From NCBI RefSeq assembly GCF_019091455.1, contig NZ_JAGXJN010000001.1:124001-188000 (forward strand): 64,000 nucleotides of DNA, in the 5' to 3' direction. The notes under the pieces are model-generated. The model had not been told where the DNA came from. It made no database searches and was given only the letters and a program-made list of their open reading frames with translations. The stretch comes from Chitinophaga sp. GbtcB8. GTDB taxonomy: Bacteria; Bacteroidota; Bacteroidia; Chitinophagales; Chitinophagaceae. Below, in pieces: positions 6,052-14,012 of the stretch (positions within the stretch are counted from its first letter, which is position 1; every line of letters begins with the position of its first letter). The position numbers and the translations under genes are program-made.

Positions 6052-8619
6052 ATGAGCTTTTGTAAAATTTTTACCAGTCTGGCTTTACTGGCTACTGTTA
6101 CAGTGCAGGCGCAAACGCCCGCCGGCGACAGCATTCAGGTAGCCATTGCTCCCAACTATGACAACGTGAGCGGCTTACACCGGACGCTTTTTGGTGAAAG
6201 CTACCGTAAGTTATGGGCGGCGCCCGTTACTTTAAAAGTATTCTACCTTTCAAAGGAAAAAGGAGGGCTTACTATTTTACAGCAAGGCGGCGGTTTGCAA
6301 ACCAGGTCTTTACGCCTGCGCGATGCCAGCGGCCAGGAATGGGTATTGCGTACCATTCAGAAGTACCCCGAAAGAGCGCTCCCCAAGAACCTGAGAGCCA
6401 CCGTCACCAAAGATATTTTGCAGGACCAGGTAGTAACCTCGCATCCTTATTCCGCCCTTACCGTACCTCCGCTGGCTACAGCATTGGGTATCCCGCATGC
6501 CAATCCACAGATTGTGTATATACCGGATGATCCCGCCCTGGGCGAATACCGGAAAGACTTTGCCAATGCCGTTTTCCTGATAGAAGAAAGAGCGCCCGCC
6601 GATGCAGAGGATACCGACAATACGGAAAAAGTGCAACGCAAGCTGGAAGATGATAATGATGTGCATGTGGATCAGCAAATAGTGCTGAGGGCCCGCCTGC
6701 TGGATATGTTGCTGGGCGACTGGGACCGCCATGAAGACCAGTGGCGCTGGACAAAAAAGAAAGAAAAAAAGAATACTGACTATACACCCCTGCCCCGCGA
6801 CCGGGATATGGTATATTATAATACCACGGGTATGTTCCCCTGGATCGTTTCTCACCAATGGTTAAAATCCAAGTTCCAGGGCTACCATGATAATATCCGG
6901 GATATAAATGGATTTAACCTGAATGCACGTTTTTTTGACCGCTATTTTTTAAATGGCCTGAGCGAAGCCGACTGGCAGCAGCAGATCCGTTATGTACAGA
7001 CTACCCTTACCGATAGCTTGATCAGCGAAGCCATACACAGGATGCCGGATACCATCGTTAAACTATCCGGGGAAAAGCTTATTAAAACATTCATTGCCCG
7101 CAGGAACGGGCTGGAAAAAACAGCGCTGAAATATTACCGTTTTATTTCCCGGTATGTGGATGTTCCTGCATCTGACAAACAGGAGCTGTTTGACATCCGC
7201 AAGCAACCGGATGGTTATGTGGATGTAACCATCTGTAAAATAAAAAAGGACGGCACCACCTCCGACACCTTATTTAAAAGAGTGTTTGATCCTGCTGTTA
7301 CAGATGAAGTACGTTTATACGGGCTGGATGGCAGGGATATATTTAATGTTACAGGCAATGAAAGATCGCGCATCCGTATCCGTATGATAGGCGGCAGTGG
7401 AAAGGATACTTTCCTGGTTGCGCAGCATATGCCGGAAAAAGGACGGTTATACATTTATGACCGCGCGGATAAAGACAACTATATACCGGCGCATATTAAT
7501 GCCCGGGTTAAAACATCCAATGACAGCACGGTTAACAGCTACAACCGGCGGAACTTCACCTTTGACAGGCTTGGCCCCTTGTTCTCTGCAACATACAATC
7601 CCGATCAGGGTTTGATGTTACGGGCCAACATGATGTTTGAGAAACAAGGTTTCCGTAAAGAGCCTTACGCACAGCAGCATCAGCTGATCGTTAGCTATGT
7701 TACCGGCCGCCAGTCTTTTATATTGCAGTACCTGGCTGACTATAAACACCTGATCGGCAAGAATGACCTGCGCATTAATGTGCTTTCCAGGGGCCCTCAC
7801 AACCTGGGTAATTTCTTTGGACTGGGTAATGAATCTGTTTTTGTAGATGAAGGCGATAAAGAAATTTCCTACTACCGTAACCGTTATGATCTGATCAATG
7901 GCGATGTAAGATTATACCGTAACCTGGGAAAATATTTCACCGTGAGCGCCGGTATAGCCGGCCAGTTTTACACCAGCCGGGAAGCCAATAATACACACCG
8001 TTTCCTGGGTGTATATAATACTGCTTTCCCGGATCAGCATGTTTTTGATGACCGCCTGTATGCCGGGCTGATAGCCGGTGTAACGATGGACACCCGTAAT
8101 AATGCCACCTCCCCTTACAAAGGTTTTAGCTGGAACACGGTGCTCACCGGCCTGCGGCAAACAAATGGCGATCATCTCACTTCCGGCAAGCTCACTTCCG
8201 AATTTAGTTTTTATACACGCCTGCTGGGCGACTCTACACTGGTGATGGCTAACCGTGTTGCAGGCGGTACCACCTTTGGCGATCCTGCTTATTTTCAGCT
8301 GATGCAGCTGGGCGGCGCGCAAATGCTGCGCGGCTTCCATACCAACCGCTTCAGTGGTAAAACGGGTGTGTATCACAACCTGGAGCTGCGCTTAAAACTA
8401 TTTGATTTTACCTCTTACCTGTTACCGGGTAGTGTGGGATTGATCGGTTTTAATGATGTGGGACGTGTATGGCAACCGGGAGAAAAGTCTGATAAATGGC
8501 ATGACGGTTATGGCGGAGGCATTTATATTATCCCGGCAGAACTGTTTATTGTGCAGGTGTCTGTAGGCGCTTCGGAAGAAGGCAGGTTAACGTATTTTTC
8601 TGCTGGGTTCCGGTTTTGA
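6052..8619 (+). CDS. Outer-membrane beta-barrel protein with atypical-kinase-like N-terminal domain
   Basis: With the ATG at 6052 the product has 855 residues and a signal peptide (LALLATVTVQAQ, cleavage near residue 21). The C-terminal half (from about 510) has alternating strand patterns with a barrel core RNNATSPYKGFSW, the repeat LMQLGGAQMLRGFH and a final phenylalanine, as in Omp85/BamA- or surface-antigen-type barrels. The N-terminal half is unlike a POTRA region. It has a glycine-rich turn (GGG, 79-81), a strand ending in K104 (VLRTIQK), a helix near HPYSAL (131-136), then LLGDWDRHEDQW with D225 and H227, and about 25 residues later PRDRD with D250 and D252. That order resembles HipA/CotH/Fam20-type kinases; this is inference. 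An upstream in-frame ATG at 5980 would lose the signal peptide position. It lies between the two tRNA-Val copies. Confidence 0.8.
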   Translation: MSFCKIFTSLALLATVTVQAQTPAGDSIQVAIAPNYDNVSGLHRTLFGESYRKLWAAPVTLKVFYLSKEKGGLTILQQGGGLQTRSLRLRDASGQEWVLRTIQKYPERALPKNLRATVTKDILQDQVVTSHPYSALTVPPLATALGIPHANPQIVYIPDDPALGEYRKDFANAVFLIEERAPADAEDTDNTEKVQRKLEDDNDVHVDQQIVLRARLLDMLLGDWDRHEDQWRWTKKKEKKNTDYTPLPRDRDMVYYNTTGMFPWIVSHQWLKSKFQGYHDNIRDINGFNLNARFFDRYFLNGLSEADWQQQIRYVQTTLTDSLISEAIHRMPDTIVKLSGEKLIKTFIARRNGLEKTALKYYRFISRYVDVPASDKQELFDIRKQPDGYVDVTICKIKKDGTTSDTLFKRVFDPAVTDEVRLYGLDGRDIFNVTGNERSRIRIRMIGGSGKDTFLVAQHMPEKGRLYIYDRADKDNYIPAHINARVKTSNDSTVNSYNRRNFTFDRLGPLFSATYNPDQGLMLRANMMFEKQGFRKEPYAQQHQLIVSYVTGRQSFILQYLADYKHLIGKNDLRINVLSRGPHNLGNFFGLGNESVFVDEGDKEISYYRNRYDLINGDVRLYRNLGKYFTVSAGIAGQFYTSREANNTHRFLGVYNTAFPDQHVFDDRLYAGLIAGVTMDTRNNATSPYKGFSWNTVLTGLRQTNGDHLTSGKLTSEFSFYTRLLGDSTLVMANRVAGGTTFGDPAYFQLMQLGGAQMLRGFHTNRFSGKTGVYHNLELRLKLFDFTSYLLPGSVGLIGFNDVGRVWQPGEKSDKWHDGYGGGIYIIPAELFIVQVSVGASEEGRLTYFSAGFRF

Positions 8620-8687
8620 TAGATGCGCAATGGCAGTGGCTTGCGAGCTCTTTTGAAGACAGGTCCGCCATAATTTTTTACTAAAAA

Positions 8688-8717
8688 TTTGTAATTATCA
8701 GAAAAAGTATATCTTTG
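8688..8717 (+). promoter_or_regulatory. Promoter of tRNA-Val copy 2 (TTTG - 18 bp - TATCTTTG)
   Basis: TTTG at 8688-8691 and TATCTTTG at 8710-8717 are separated by 18 bases. The following CAATCCC is shared with the promoter of copy 1, which indicates that the duplication included the promoter. Confidence 0.75.
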
Positions 8718-8758
8718 CAATCCCATCGAACAAAAAGTGATGGAAAAGTAACAAAAAG

Positions 8759-8833
8759 GGGGGTTTAGCTCAGCTGGTCCAGTGCATCTGCCTTACAAGC
8801 AGAGGGACGGCGGTTCGAACCCGTCAACTCCCA
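8759..8833 (+). tRNA. tRNA-Val(UAC), copy 2, diverged
   Basis: Same anticodon (TAC) and the same anticodon and T arms as copy 1. It differs in the acceptor stem (G at position 4, giving a G-U pair with T69), in the D arm, where GTGC replaces GAGC and creates a U12-U23 mismatch (T8783), and in the variable loop. The D-stem mismatch may lower stability, so this copy could be a weaker or decaying gene. Promoter and terminator are both intact. CCA is not encoded. Confidence 0.9.
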
Positions 8834-8842
8834 CACAAATAC

Positions 8843-8873
8843 AAAGCCTTGCTATAATTAGCGAGGCTTTTTT
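8843..8873 (+). terminator. Terminator of tRNA-Val copy 2
   Basis: AAAGCCTTGCTA and TAGCGAGGCTTT form a stem, followed by TTTT. Compared with copy 1 the stem bases changed while pairing is kept through G-U pairs, which supports function. Confidence 0.8.
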
Positions 8874-9025
8874 ATTTTATGCAATTCCCAACTGGTTCCA
8901 CGCAGCCCGGCTTTTAGCCGGAGATCTCCCAACTATCCTGCCTCCTCCCGGCATCAAGTTTGATTCAGTTAATATTCTTGCCTTTACCTTAATAAGGTTC
9001 TTATATGTTGGCTAAATAATGAGCT

Positions 9026-9577
9026 ATGAGAAACAAAGTTTATTTAATGCTGGGATTGGCAGCAGGTGCGGCGGCATTCACTTTAACCCTTTCATCCCGT
9101 GTGTCAATACCACGTGGCGCAAAAGCAGTCTCCCCCTTTGACAAGAAAAAATACCTTGGTACCTGGTATGAAATTGCCAGAATGGATTTTAGATTTGAAA
9201 AGGGACTTGACCACGTTACAGCCACCTATTCTTTAATTGATGATGAAACCATTCGCGTTGATAACCGGGGATTTAATGTAAAAGATCAGGAGTGGAGACA
9301 AAGCATTGGTAAGGCTAAACCGGCTGGAGCGCTTTCGGAAGGAAGGCTGAAAGTTTCTTTCTTTTGTCCGTTCTATGCAGGTTATAACGTGATCGCAATC
9401 GATCCGGAATATCGTTATGCGCTGGTGGCGGGGAATAATTTAAAATATCTCTGGCTCCTGTCGAGGGAAAAAACGATGCCTCAAGAGATAAGAGAAAGCT
9501 ACCTGGAACAAGCCAGGGCATTAGGTTATGATACCAACCAGCTGGTATGGACGAATCAACTGATCACAGATGAATGA
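9026..9577 (+). CDS. Lipocalin family protein (Blc-like)
   Basis: A 183-residue secreted protein. Residues 1-24 form a signal peptide (LMLGLAAGAAAFTLTLSS). The lipocalin motif GTWYEIARMD is near residue 45, and the second structured region follows (YRYALVAGNNLKYLWLLSRE), matching Blc/apolipoprotein D-type lipocalins. These bind fatty acids or lysophospholipids in the envelope. There is no cysteine after the signal sequence, so unlike E. coli Blc it is probably periplasmic and not a lipoprotein. It stands alone; the next gene is convergent. Confidence 0.9.
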   Translation: MRNKVYLMLGLAAGAAAFTLTLSSRVSIPRGAKAVSPFDKKKYLGTWYEIARMDFRFEKGLDHVTATYSLIDDETIRVDNRGFNVKDQEWRQSIGKAKPAGALSEGRLKVSFFCPFYAGYNVIAIDPEYRYALVAGNNLKYLWLLSREKTMPQEIRESYLEQARALGYDTNQLVWTNQLITDE

Positions 9578-9663
9578 TTATGACAATAAGGAAGTTAAAA
9601 CAGATTGGCAAAAATGAGTTTGACGTACCAACCCCCGGATAATGGTGTTAAAGAAAAACGGGG

Positions 9664-10017
9664 TTATTTCTTCTTATCGCCCTCCAGGTGAAAGATGTGA
9701 AGGAAACGGTGGGCAATGGGGGTGAACATTAAAGCTACTACGGATAAGAATATGACACCGCTGTAAATGGCGTAAATACCGGAAAAAACCTTGGCCCCGG
9801 CAGATTCCATGGGGTTTACAGGGCCCATACCGGTAAGGATCATGGCGGCATTCAGGTACGCATCCAGCCAGCCTAAATGGGCCAGGTAATGGTAACCGGC
9901 CATCCCTATAAGCATAGAGAAAATGATCACTAAAAAGGAAAATAGGCCATAACGCAGCAGGCGCCGTACAAACAAACGGCGGGGAAGCAGGGGCTGTGAG
10001 CGGTGTTCAAAATGCAT
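9664..10017 (-). CDS. Two-helix membrane protein resembling a K+-channel pore domain
   Basis: A 117-residue protein with two hydrophobic helices (about 24-46 and 79-99). Between them lies a re-entrant-loop-like segment ending in ILTGMGPVNP (60-69). The order helix, loop, helix and the phrase FSGIYAIYSGVIFLSVVALMFTP resemble the pore unit of two-helix potassium channels. The usual filter TVGYG is not present; the aligned residues are TGMGP. It is therefore either a non-canonical channel subunit or a degenerate relative. It follows the CPA2 antiporter gene by 6 bases, which suggests an operon for ion homeostasis. The charged C-terminus is cytoplasmic by the positive-inside rule. Confidence 0.65.
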   Translation of the reverse strand: MHFEHRSQPLLPRRLFVRRLLRYGLFSFLVIIFSMLIGMAGYHYLAHLGWLDAYLNAAMILTGMGPVNPMESAGAKVFSGIYAIYSGVIFLSVVALMFTPIAHRFLHIFHLEGDKKK

Positions 10018-10023
10018 AACCGG

Positions 10024-12189
10024 CTATTTTTTGCCTTTAAAGATACGTTTGAATGCCTTACCCAGCTTATTCAGGTTAGCCAGCTGCTCCTGTATAGGCG
10101 CCAGGGTAAGATCTTCCGGCTGCACGCCGGCCTCCAGGTAATCCATTTCAATCTGTTCCGGGAAAATGAGGATAATATTCGTATCGCGGAAGTAGCGGCC
10201 CAGGCGGGCAGGAATATGCTCCTGGAAAGCAGTGTACGATAGCGTGCCTTTACGGGCAGAGGCCACCACCAGCAGATCGCCGCTGCTTACTTCTTTGGAA
10301 AGCGCCTGAAAATCTTCCAGCTCCGTGGCGCCAATAGGCTTAAAGGTTATTTCTATACTGATCTTCGCGTACTGCAAAAAGGTTTCCACCGCCACTTTGG
10401 TTTTTTCAGGGCAATGGATCACCAGGCGTACGCCGATCTGTTTAGCCAGTATCAGCATTTTTTGCAGGTAATGCACAAAACCTTTTTCATACTCTGTATT
10501 GCGGGGCAGCACCAGCACCATTTTTTTTGCTGCGTTCATGGGGTGGTGGAAATCGCATACGTACACGGTTTCCCATACGCTTTGCAGCACGTTATCCAGC
10601 GTGGTACCGAATATGGAGCCAAACAGCCGGTCGGTGGTGCTGGTCTTATCCGTCCAGCCCAGGATCACGTCTGTTATCAGCAATTCTTTGGCCGCACGGG
10701 CAATACCATCCGCTACATTCAGATCCACGCGCGTAATAGACTGCACATGGCTTTCCGTTGCAGCGGCATGCATGACCGCAGCTTCCATCATTTTATTGGT
10801 AACATGGATCTTTTCTTTGGCTTCCTCATCATCCTGCACCACAGCCAGCGGGTATACCGGCGTTTGGGATCCCGGGTCTTTGATCATCACTGCCAGATCC
10901 AGCAGGGATTCTATACGCGCAGGGTTGGATACGGGCACCAGTATACGTTCCGGGGCGCCATCCGTTTCCGGTTTACGCTCTGCTTCTACTATAGCCAGGC
11001 GGCGGCCGGCATTTTCCGTTACAAAAGAGCTTACCAGGCAGGTAACAAGAATAAGCAGCACGGTGCCGTTCAGCACATTCTCATTAATAATGCCCATGTT
11101 AAAGCCTATCAATATCACTGCAATGGTGGCAGCGGCATGCGCGCTGCTTAAACCAAAGATCACATTCCGCTGCGGGGTGCTGTAGCCAAAAGAAAGCTGT
11201 GTAAAAAAGGCTGCCAGCCATTTGCTGAATAAGGCCATAACAGTCAGGGAACCGGCAATGATCAATGCCTCCTGCCCCTTCAGCAGCACCCGCAGGTCTA
11301 CGATCATACCTACGCTGATCAAAAAGAAAGGAATGAACAGCGCATTCCCGACAAAAGCAATACGGTTCATTAATGTAGAGGTATGCGGTATCAGCTGGTT
11401 TAATGCCAGCCCGGCCAGGAAAGCGCCAATGATCCCCTCCACCCCTGCCAGCTCCGCCAGAAAACCGGCCAGGAACACGAGGGCTAATACAAATATGAAG
11501 TGCGAGGTTTTATCGTCCTTGATCTTTTTAAAGAACCAGCGCCCTATCATTGGAAAGATCCACAATATAATGGTGGCAAATACGGTTACCGATACACCCA
11601 GCCGTATCCAGAAATAAGTATTCAGGTTGCCGGCAGCAGCGCCGGTAATAATAGCCAGTATTAATAATACAGCCGTATCCGTTATAATGGTGCCGCCTAC
11701 GGCCACTGTTACTGCTTCATTTTTAGTAATGCCCAAACGGCTGGCTAATGGATAGGCTACCAGCGTATGCGTGGCAAACATGCTGGACACCAGCAGTGTG
11801 GCCATAAAATTAAAATGCAGCCAGTAGGTGCAAACCAGGTATCCTAAAATAAGAGGAATAAAGAAAGTGAACGCGCCAAACACCAGGCTGCGGTGCCGGT
11901 TCTTGCGGAACTCCGTCATGTCCAGCTCCAGCCCGGCCAGGAACATAATGTATAACAAACCAGCCTTACCAAACAGGTCTATGCTACCTTTTTCTATGAT
12001 CTTAAAGCCGTGATCGCCAATGGCCATGCCGGCTATGATAAGGCCTATAATACTGGGTATGCGGAACTTGCGCAGAATAATAGGGGCCAGCAGGATAATG
12101 AACAGTACCAGTGAAAAAATAGGCACCGGATCTTTCAATGGTAAGCTAATGTCCAGCAACAAAACCCCTCCTTTCAATACAGTCATCAT
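10024..12189 (-). CDS. CPA2-family cation:proton antiporter with C-terminal UspA-like domains
   Basis: A 721-residue protein. Residues about 18-405 form a membrane domain with 11-13 helices typical of Na+/H+ exchangers (RIPSIIGLIIAGMAIGDHG, the SSMFATHTLVAYPLASRLG segment, EGIIGAFLAGLALNQLIP). The C-terminal ~300 residues are soluble and hold two units similar to universal stress proteins (ILVPVSNPARIESLLDLAVMIK near 425 and the KMVLVLPRNTEYEKGF unit near 565). Such antiporters exchange Na+ or K+ for H+; ion specificity cannot be read here. The start may be either of the first two ATGs. The small channel-like protein follows by 6 bases. Confidence 0.85.
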   Translation of the reverse strand: MMTVLKGGVLLLDISLPLKDPVPIFSLVLFIILLAPIILRKFRIPSIIGLIIAGMAIGDHGFKIIEKGSIDLFGKAGLLYIMFLAGLELDMTEFRKNRHRSLVFGAFTFFIPLILGYLVCTYWLHFNFMATLLVSSMFATHTLVAYPLASRLGITKNEAVTVAVGGTIITDTAVLLILAIITGAAAGNLNTYFWIRLGVSVTVFATIILWIFPMIGRWFFKKIKDDKTSHFIFVLALVFLAGFLAELAGVEGIIGAFLAGLALNQLIPHTSTLMNRIAFVGNALFIPFFLISVGMIVDLRVLLKGQEALIIAGSLTVMALFSKWLAAFFTQLSFGYSTPQRNVIFGLSSAHAAATIAVILIGFNMGIINENVLNGTVLLILVTCLVSSFVTENAGRRLAIVEAERKPETDGAPERILVPVSNPARIESLLDLAVMIKDPGSQTPVYPLAVVQDDEEAKEKIHVTNKMMEAAVMHAAATESHVQSITRVDLNVADGIARAAKELLITDVILGWTDKTSTTDRLFGSIFGTTLDNVLQSVWETVYVCDFHHPMNAAKKMVLVLPRNTEYEKGFVHYLQKMLILAKQIGVRLVIHCPEKTKVAVETFLQYAKISIEITFKPIGATELEDFQALSKEVSSGDLLVVASARKGTLSYTAFQEHIPARLGRYFRDTNIILIFPEQIEMDYLEAGVQPEDLTLAPIQEQLANLNKLGKAFKRIFKGKK

Positions 12190-12508
12190 GGCCTTATATT
12201 TATTCCGGGCATAAATTACTCCATTTTATGTACACAATTACATTAAAAATGTCTGAGAACCCCACACCTGCCACCTCCCGCTTCAGGGTCTTGTGACATT
12301 CATTTGTGATTTGATATAAATGATAAACACGTTGATGGATTATAGTTTTACACGGCTTATGCTGAACATATCTTTACATCGTTAACAGCACACAACAACT
12401 TAGCTAAGAAAAAGAGCATCTGAAAACCTTTAACAGAGTAAGAAAGGAGATATCCGAAAATTCCTGATCAGAGCAGGAAAAAAAATTAAAACGTTAAACT
12501 TTACAATC
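12190..12508. other. Intergenic stretch before the RiPP-like peptide
   Basis: About 320 bases, AT-rich, divergent from the antiporter gene. A box like TATCTTTA near 12369 may be a promoter for the downstream peptide. No other gene or strong hairpin was seen. Confidence 0.5.
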
Positions 12509-12661
12509 ATGAAACCCATAAAAAACCAAGACGACGCTAAAAAATCAGATCTGCAACAGAAAACTGTTTCTGTTCTGTCTGACAACCAGCTGAATGCTAT
12601 TGACGGCAAGAATGAAGAGAGCGGACCGGCCGACTACCTGTTCCAGGTGGCGGGAAAATAG
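12509..12661 (+). CDS. Small peptide with GG-type RiPP leader-like sequence (orphan)
   Basis: A 50-residue frame. Residues 15-33 (LQQKTVSVLSDNQLNAIDG) strongly resemble the leaders of Bacteroidota class I lanthipeptide-like precursors, whose pattern is a Lys-rich N-terminus, then a V/I-L-S-D/N-x-x-L-x-x-I/V-x-G run ending in a GG or GK cleavage site. The remaining 17 residues (core) have no cysteine and only one serine, so no thioether rings could form. No LanB, LanC, radical-SAM or transporter gene lies nearby. The peptide may be a decayed precursor, a non-lanthipeptide RiPP, or a chance resemblance. The ATG has an AT-rich upstream, as is common in this phylum. Confidence 0.6.
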   Translation: MKPIKNQDDAKKSDLQQKTVSVLSDNQLNAIDGKNEESGPADYLFQVAGK

Positions 12662-12769
12662 CTGGGCGCCTGCCGCCGGCTTATGCCTGTCCTGCGGCAC
12701 CCGGTCATTGGACGAATGCCTGTTCCTCTCGTAATAGTGCAGCCCCCTAGTATTTCCCGATAATTACTG

Positions 12770-12777
12770 TAATTTTG
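12770..12777 (+). promoter_or_regulatory. Bacteroidota -7 box (TAATTTTG) for clpS
   Basis: TAATTTTG fits TAnnTTTG and lies 21 bases before the clpS ATG. Confidence 0.6.
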
Positions 12778-12798
12778 CGCAAAGCCATGAAGTAAACC

Positions 12799-13107
12799 AT
12801 GAGTCAGCGTACCGAAACCGGCACATATAAAAAAGAATTAGAGGATGTGCTCATCGCAGAAGATGAGCAGTTCCCTTTTAGCCTTATTGTGTGGAATGAT
12901 GATGTAAATACCTTTGACTGGGTGATACAATCATTAATTGAAGTATGTGAACACTCCGCAGAACAAGCGGAACAATGCGCGCTTTTTATCCACTACAACG
13001 GTAAGTATGCGGTAAAACATGGCGAATTTACCCAACTACGCCCCATGTGCGAAGCACTCCTGGACCGGGGCATCAGCGCCACCGTTGAAGAAGCCGTGGA
13101 AGGCTGA
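12799..13107 (+). CDS. clpS: ATP-dependent Clp protease adaptor ClpS
   Basis: A 102-residue protein with the ClpS signature: the binding pocket stretch SLIVWNDDVNTFDWVIQSLIEVC (N-terminal-residue pocket) and the histidine motif IHYNGKYAVKHG. ClpS binds proteins with destabilising N-terminal residues and delivers them to ClpAP/ClpCP. It is followed on the same strand by aat, the enzyme that creates such N-termini, after a 134-base gap containing an inverted repeat. The length fits the family. The assignment is confident. Confidence 0.95.
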   Translation: MSQRTETGTYKKELEDVLIAEDEQFPFSLIVWNDDVNTFDWVIQSLIEVCEHSAEQAEQCALFIHYNGKYAVKHGEFTQLRPMCEALLDRGISATVEEAVEG

Positions 13108-13132
13108 GCTGATTTACGATCTTAGATTTACA

Positions 13133-13217
13133 ATTTTAGATTTGACGGGAGCGGATGATGGCATTTGCCTCAAATTCTTCAAATTTAATTGCAGTACATC
13201 TTATTAAAATCTAAAAT
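13133..13217. repeat. Intergenic inverted repeat of TTTAGAT/ATCTAAA words
   Basis: ATTTTAGATTT (13133-13143) and AAATCTAAAAT (13207-13217) are perfect complements. Related words (CTTAGATTT, ATCGTATATCGTATATC) fill the flanks. It lies between clpS and aat, and resembles other word-repeat regions in this window. Confidence 0.65.
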
Positions 13218-13241
13218 CGTATATCGTATATCTAAAATCGC

Positions 13242-13868
13242 ATGGTTTTTTCCCTTACAAAAGAGCTGGTATTTCCACCCGTGCACCTGTCAGATGATGA
13301 CGGGCTGCTGGCCGTGGGCGGCGATCTTTCAACAGAGCGGCTGCTGCTGGCCTACCGTTCCGGCATTTTCCCCTGGTACAATGAGCCGCCTATTTTATGG
13401 TGGAGTCCTGATCCCCGTTTTGTATTATTCCCCTCAGAGCTCAAGGTATCTGCCAGCATGCGGCAAATACTCAAAAAGCAGGTCTTCCGTATTACCTTCA
13501 ACCAAAACTTTGCAGCCGTGATCCGCGGCTGCCGCCGTGTTCCCCGTAAAGGCCAGGATGGCACCTGGATCACCAATGCTATAGAACGCGCTTACATACA
13601 GCTGCATGAGCAGGGATACGCACACTCCGTAGAATGCTGGCTGGAAGATAAGCTGGTAGGCGGTTTATACGGCATACGGCTGGGCAATTGTTTCTTTGGC
13701 GAATCCATGTTTGCCAATGTAAGCAATGCCTCCAAAGCAGCTTTCATCACATTCGTACAATCCCATAATGACCTAACCCTGGTCGATTGCCAGGTACATA
13801 CAGAACACCTGGCCACCTTAGGCGCACGTTTTATAAACCGGGATGAGTTTTTGGAGTTGATTGAGTAA
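13242..13868 (+). CDS. aat: Leucyl/phenylalanyl-tRNA--protein transferase
   Basis: A 208-residue Aat protein. Visible signatures are FPPVHLSDDDGLLAVGGDLS near the N-terminus, RSGIFPWYNEPPILWWSPDPR, the loop WITNAIERAYIQLHEQGYAHSVECW and the acyl-transfer motif GGLYGIRLGNCFFGESMF. The enzyme attaches leucine or phenylalanine from aminoacyl-tRNA to the N-terminal Lys or Arg of proteins, producing N-degrons that ClpS recognises. ClpS is encoded immediately upstream, so the pair forms one pathway. Length and motif order fit well. Confidence 0.96.
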   Translation: MVFSLTKELVFPPVHLSDDDGLLAVGGDLSTERLLLAYRSGIFPWYNEPPILWWSPDPRFVLFPSELKVSASMRQILKKQVFRITFNQNFAAVIRGCRRVPRKGQDGTWITNAIERAYIQLHEQGYAHSVECWLEDKLVGGLYGIRLGNCFFGESMFANVSNASKAAFITFVQSHNDLTLVDCQVHTEHLATLGARFINRDEFLELIE

Positions 13869-14012
13869 TGGTTGATGGCCGATGGACCATGAACTGCCGT
13901 CTGTAGACAGCAGACCGTTGTCTATAGCCAACAAACCAACATGAATCCGGAAAAAAGCGTAATTTAAAATGCGCTTAGAACAATCCCATCACTCATCCTA
14001 AATTTACCACCA

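Noticed and set aside
4973..8833. An integrated element flanked by tRNA attachment sites
   Set aside because: No integrase, no phage or conjugation genes, and the second copy has its own promoter and terminator; duplication is simpler.
9664..10017. A standard potassium channel
   Set aside because: The TVGYG filter is missing at the expected place; only a resemblance is reported.
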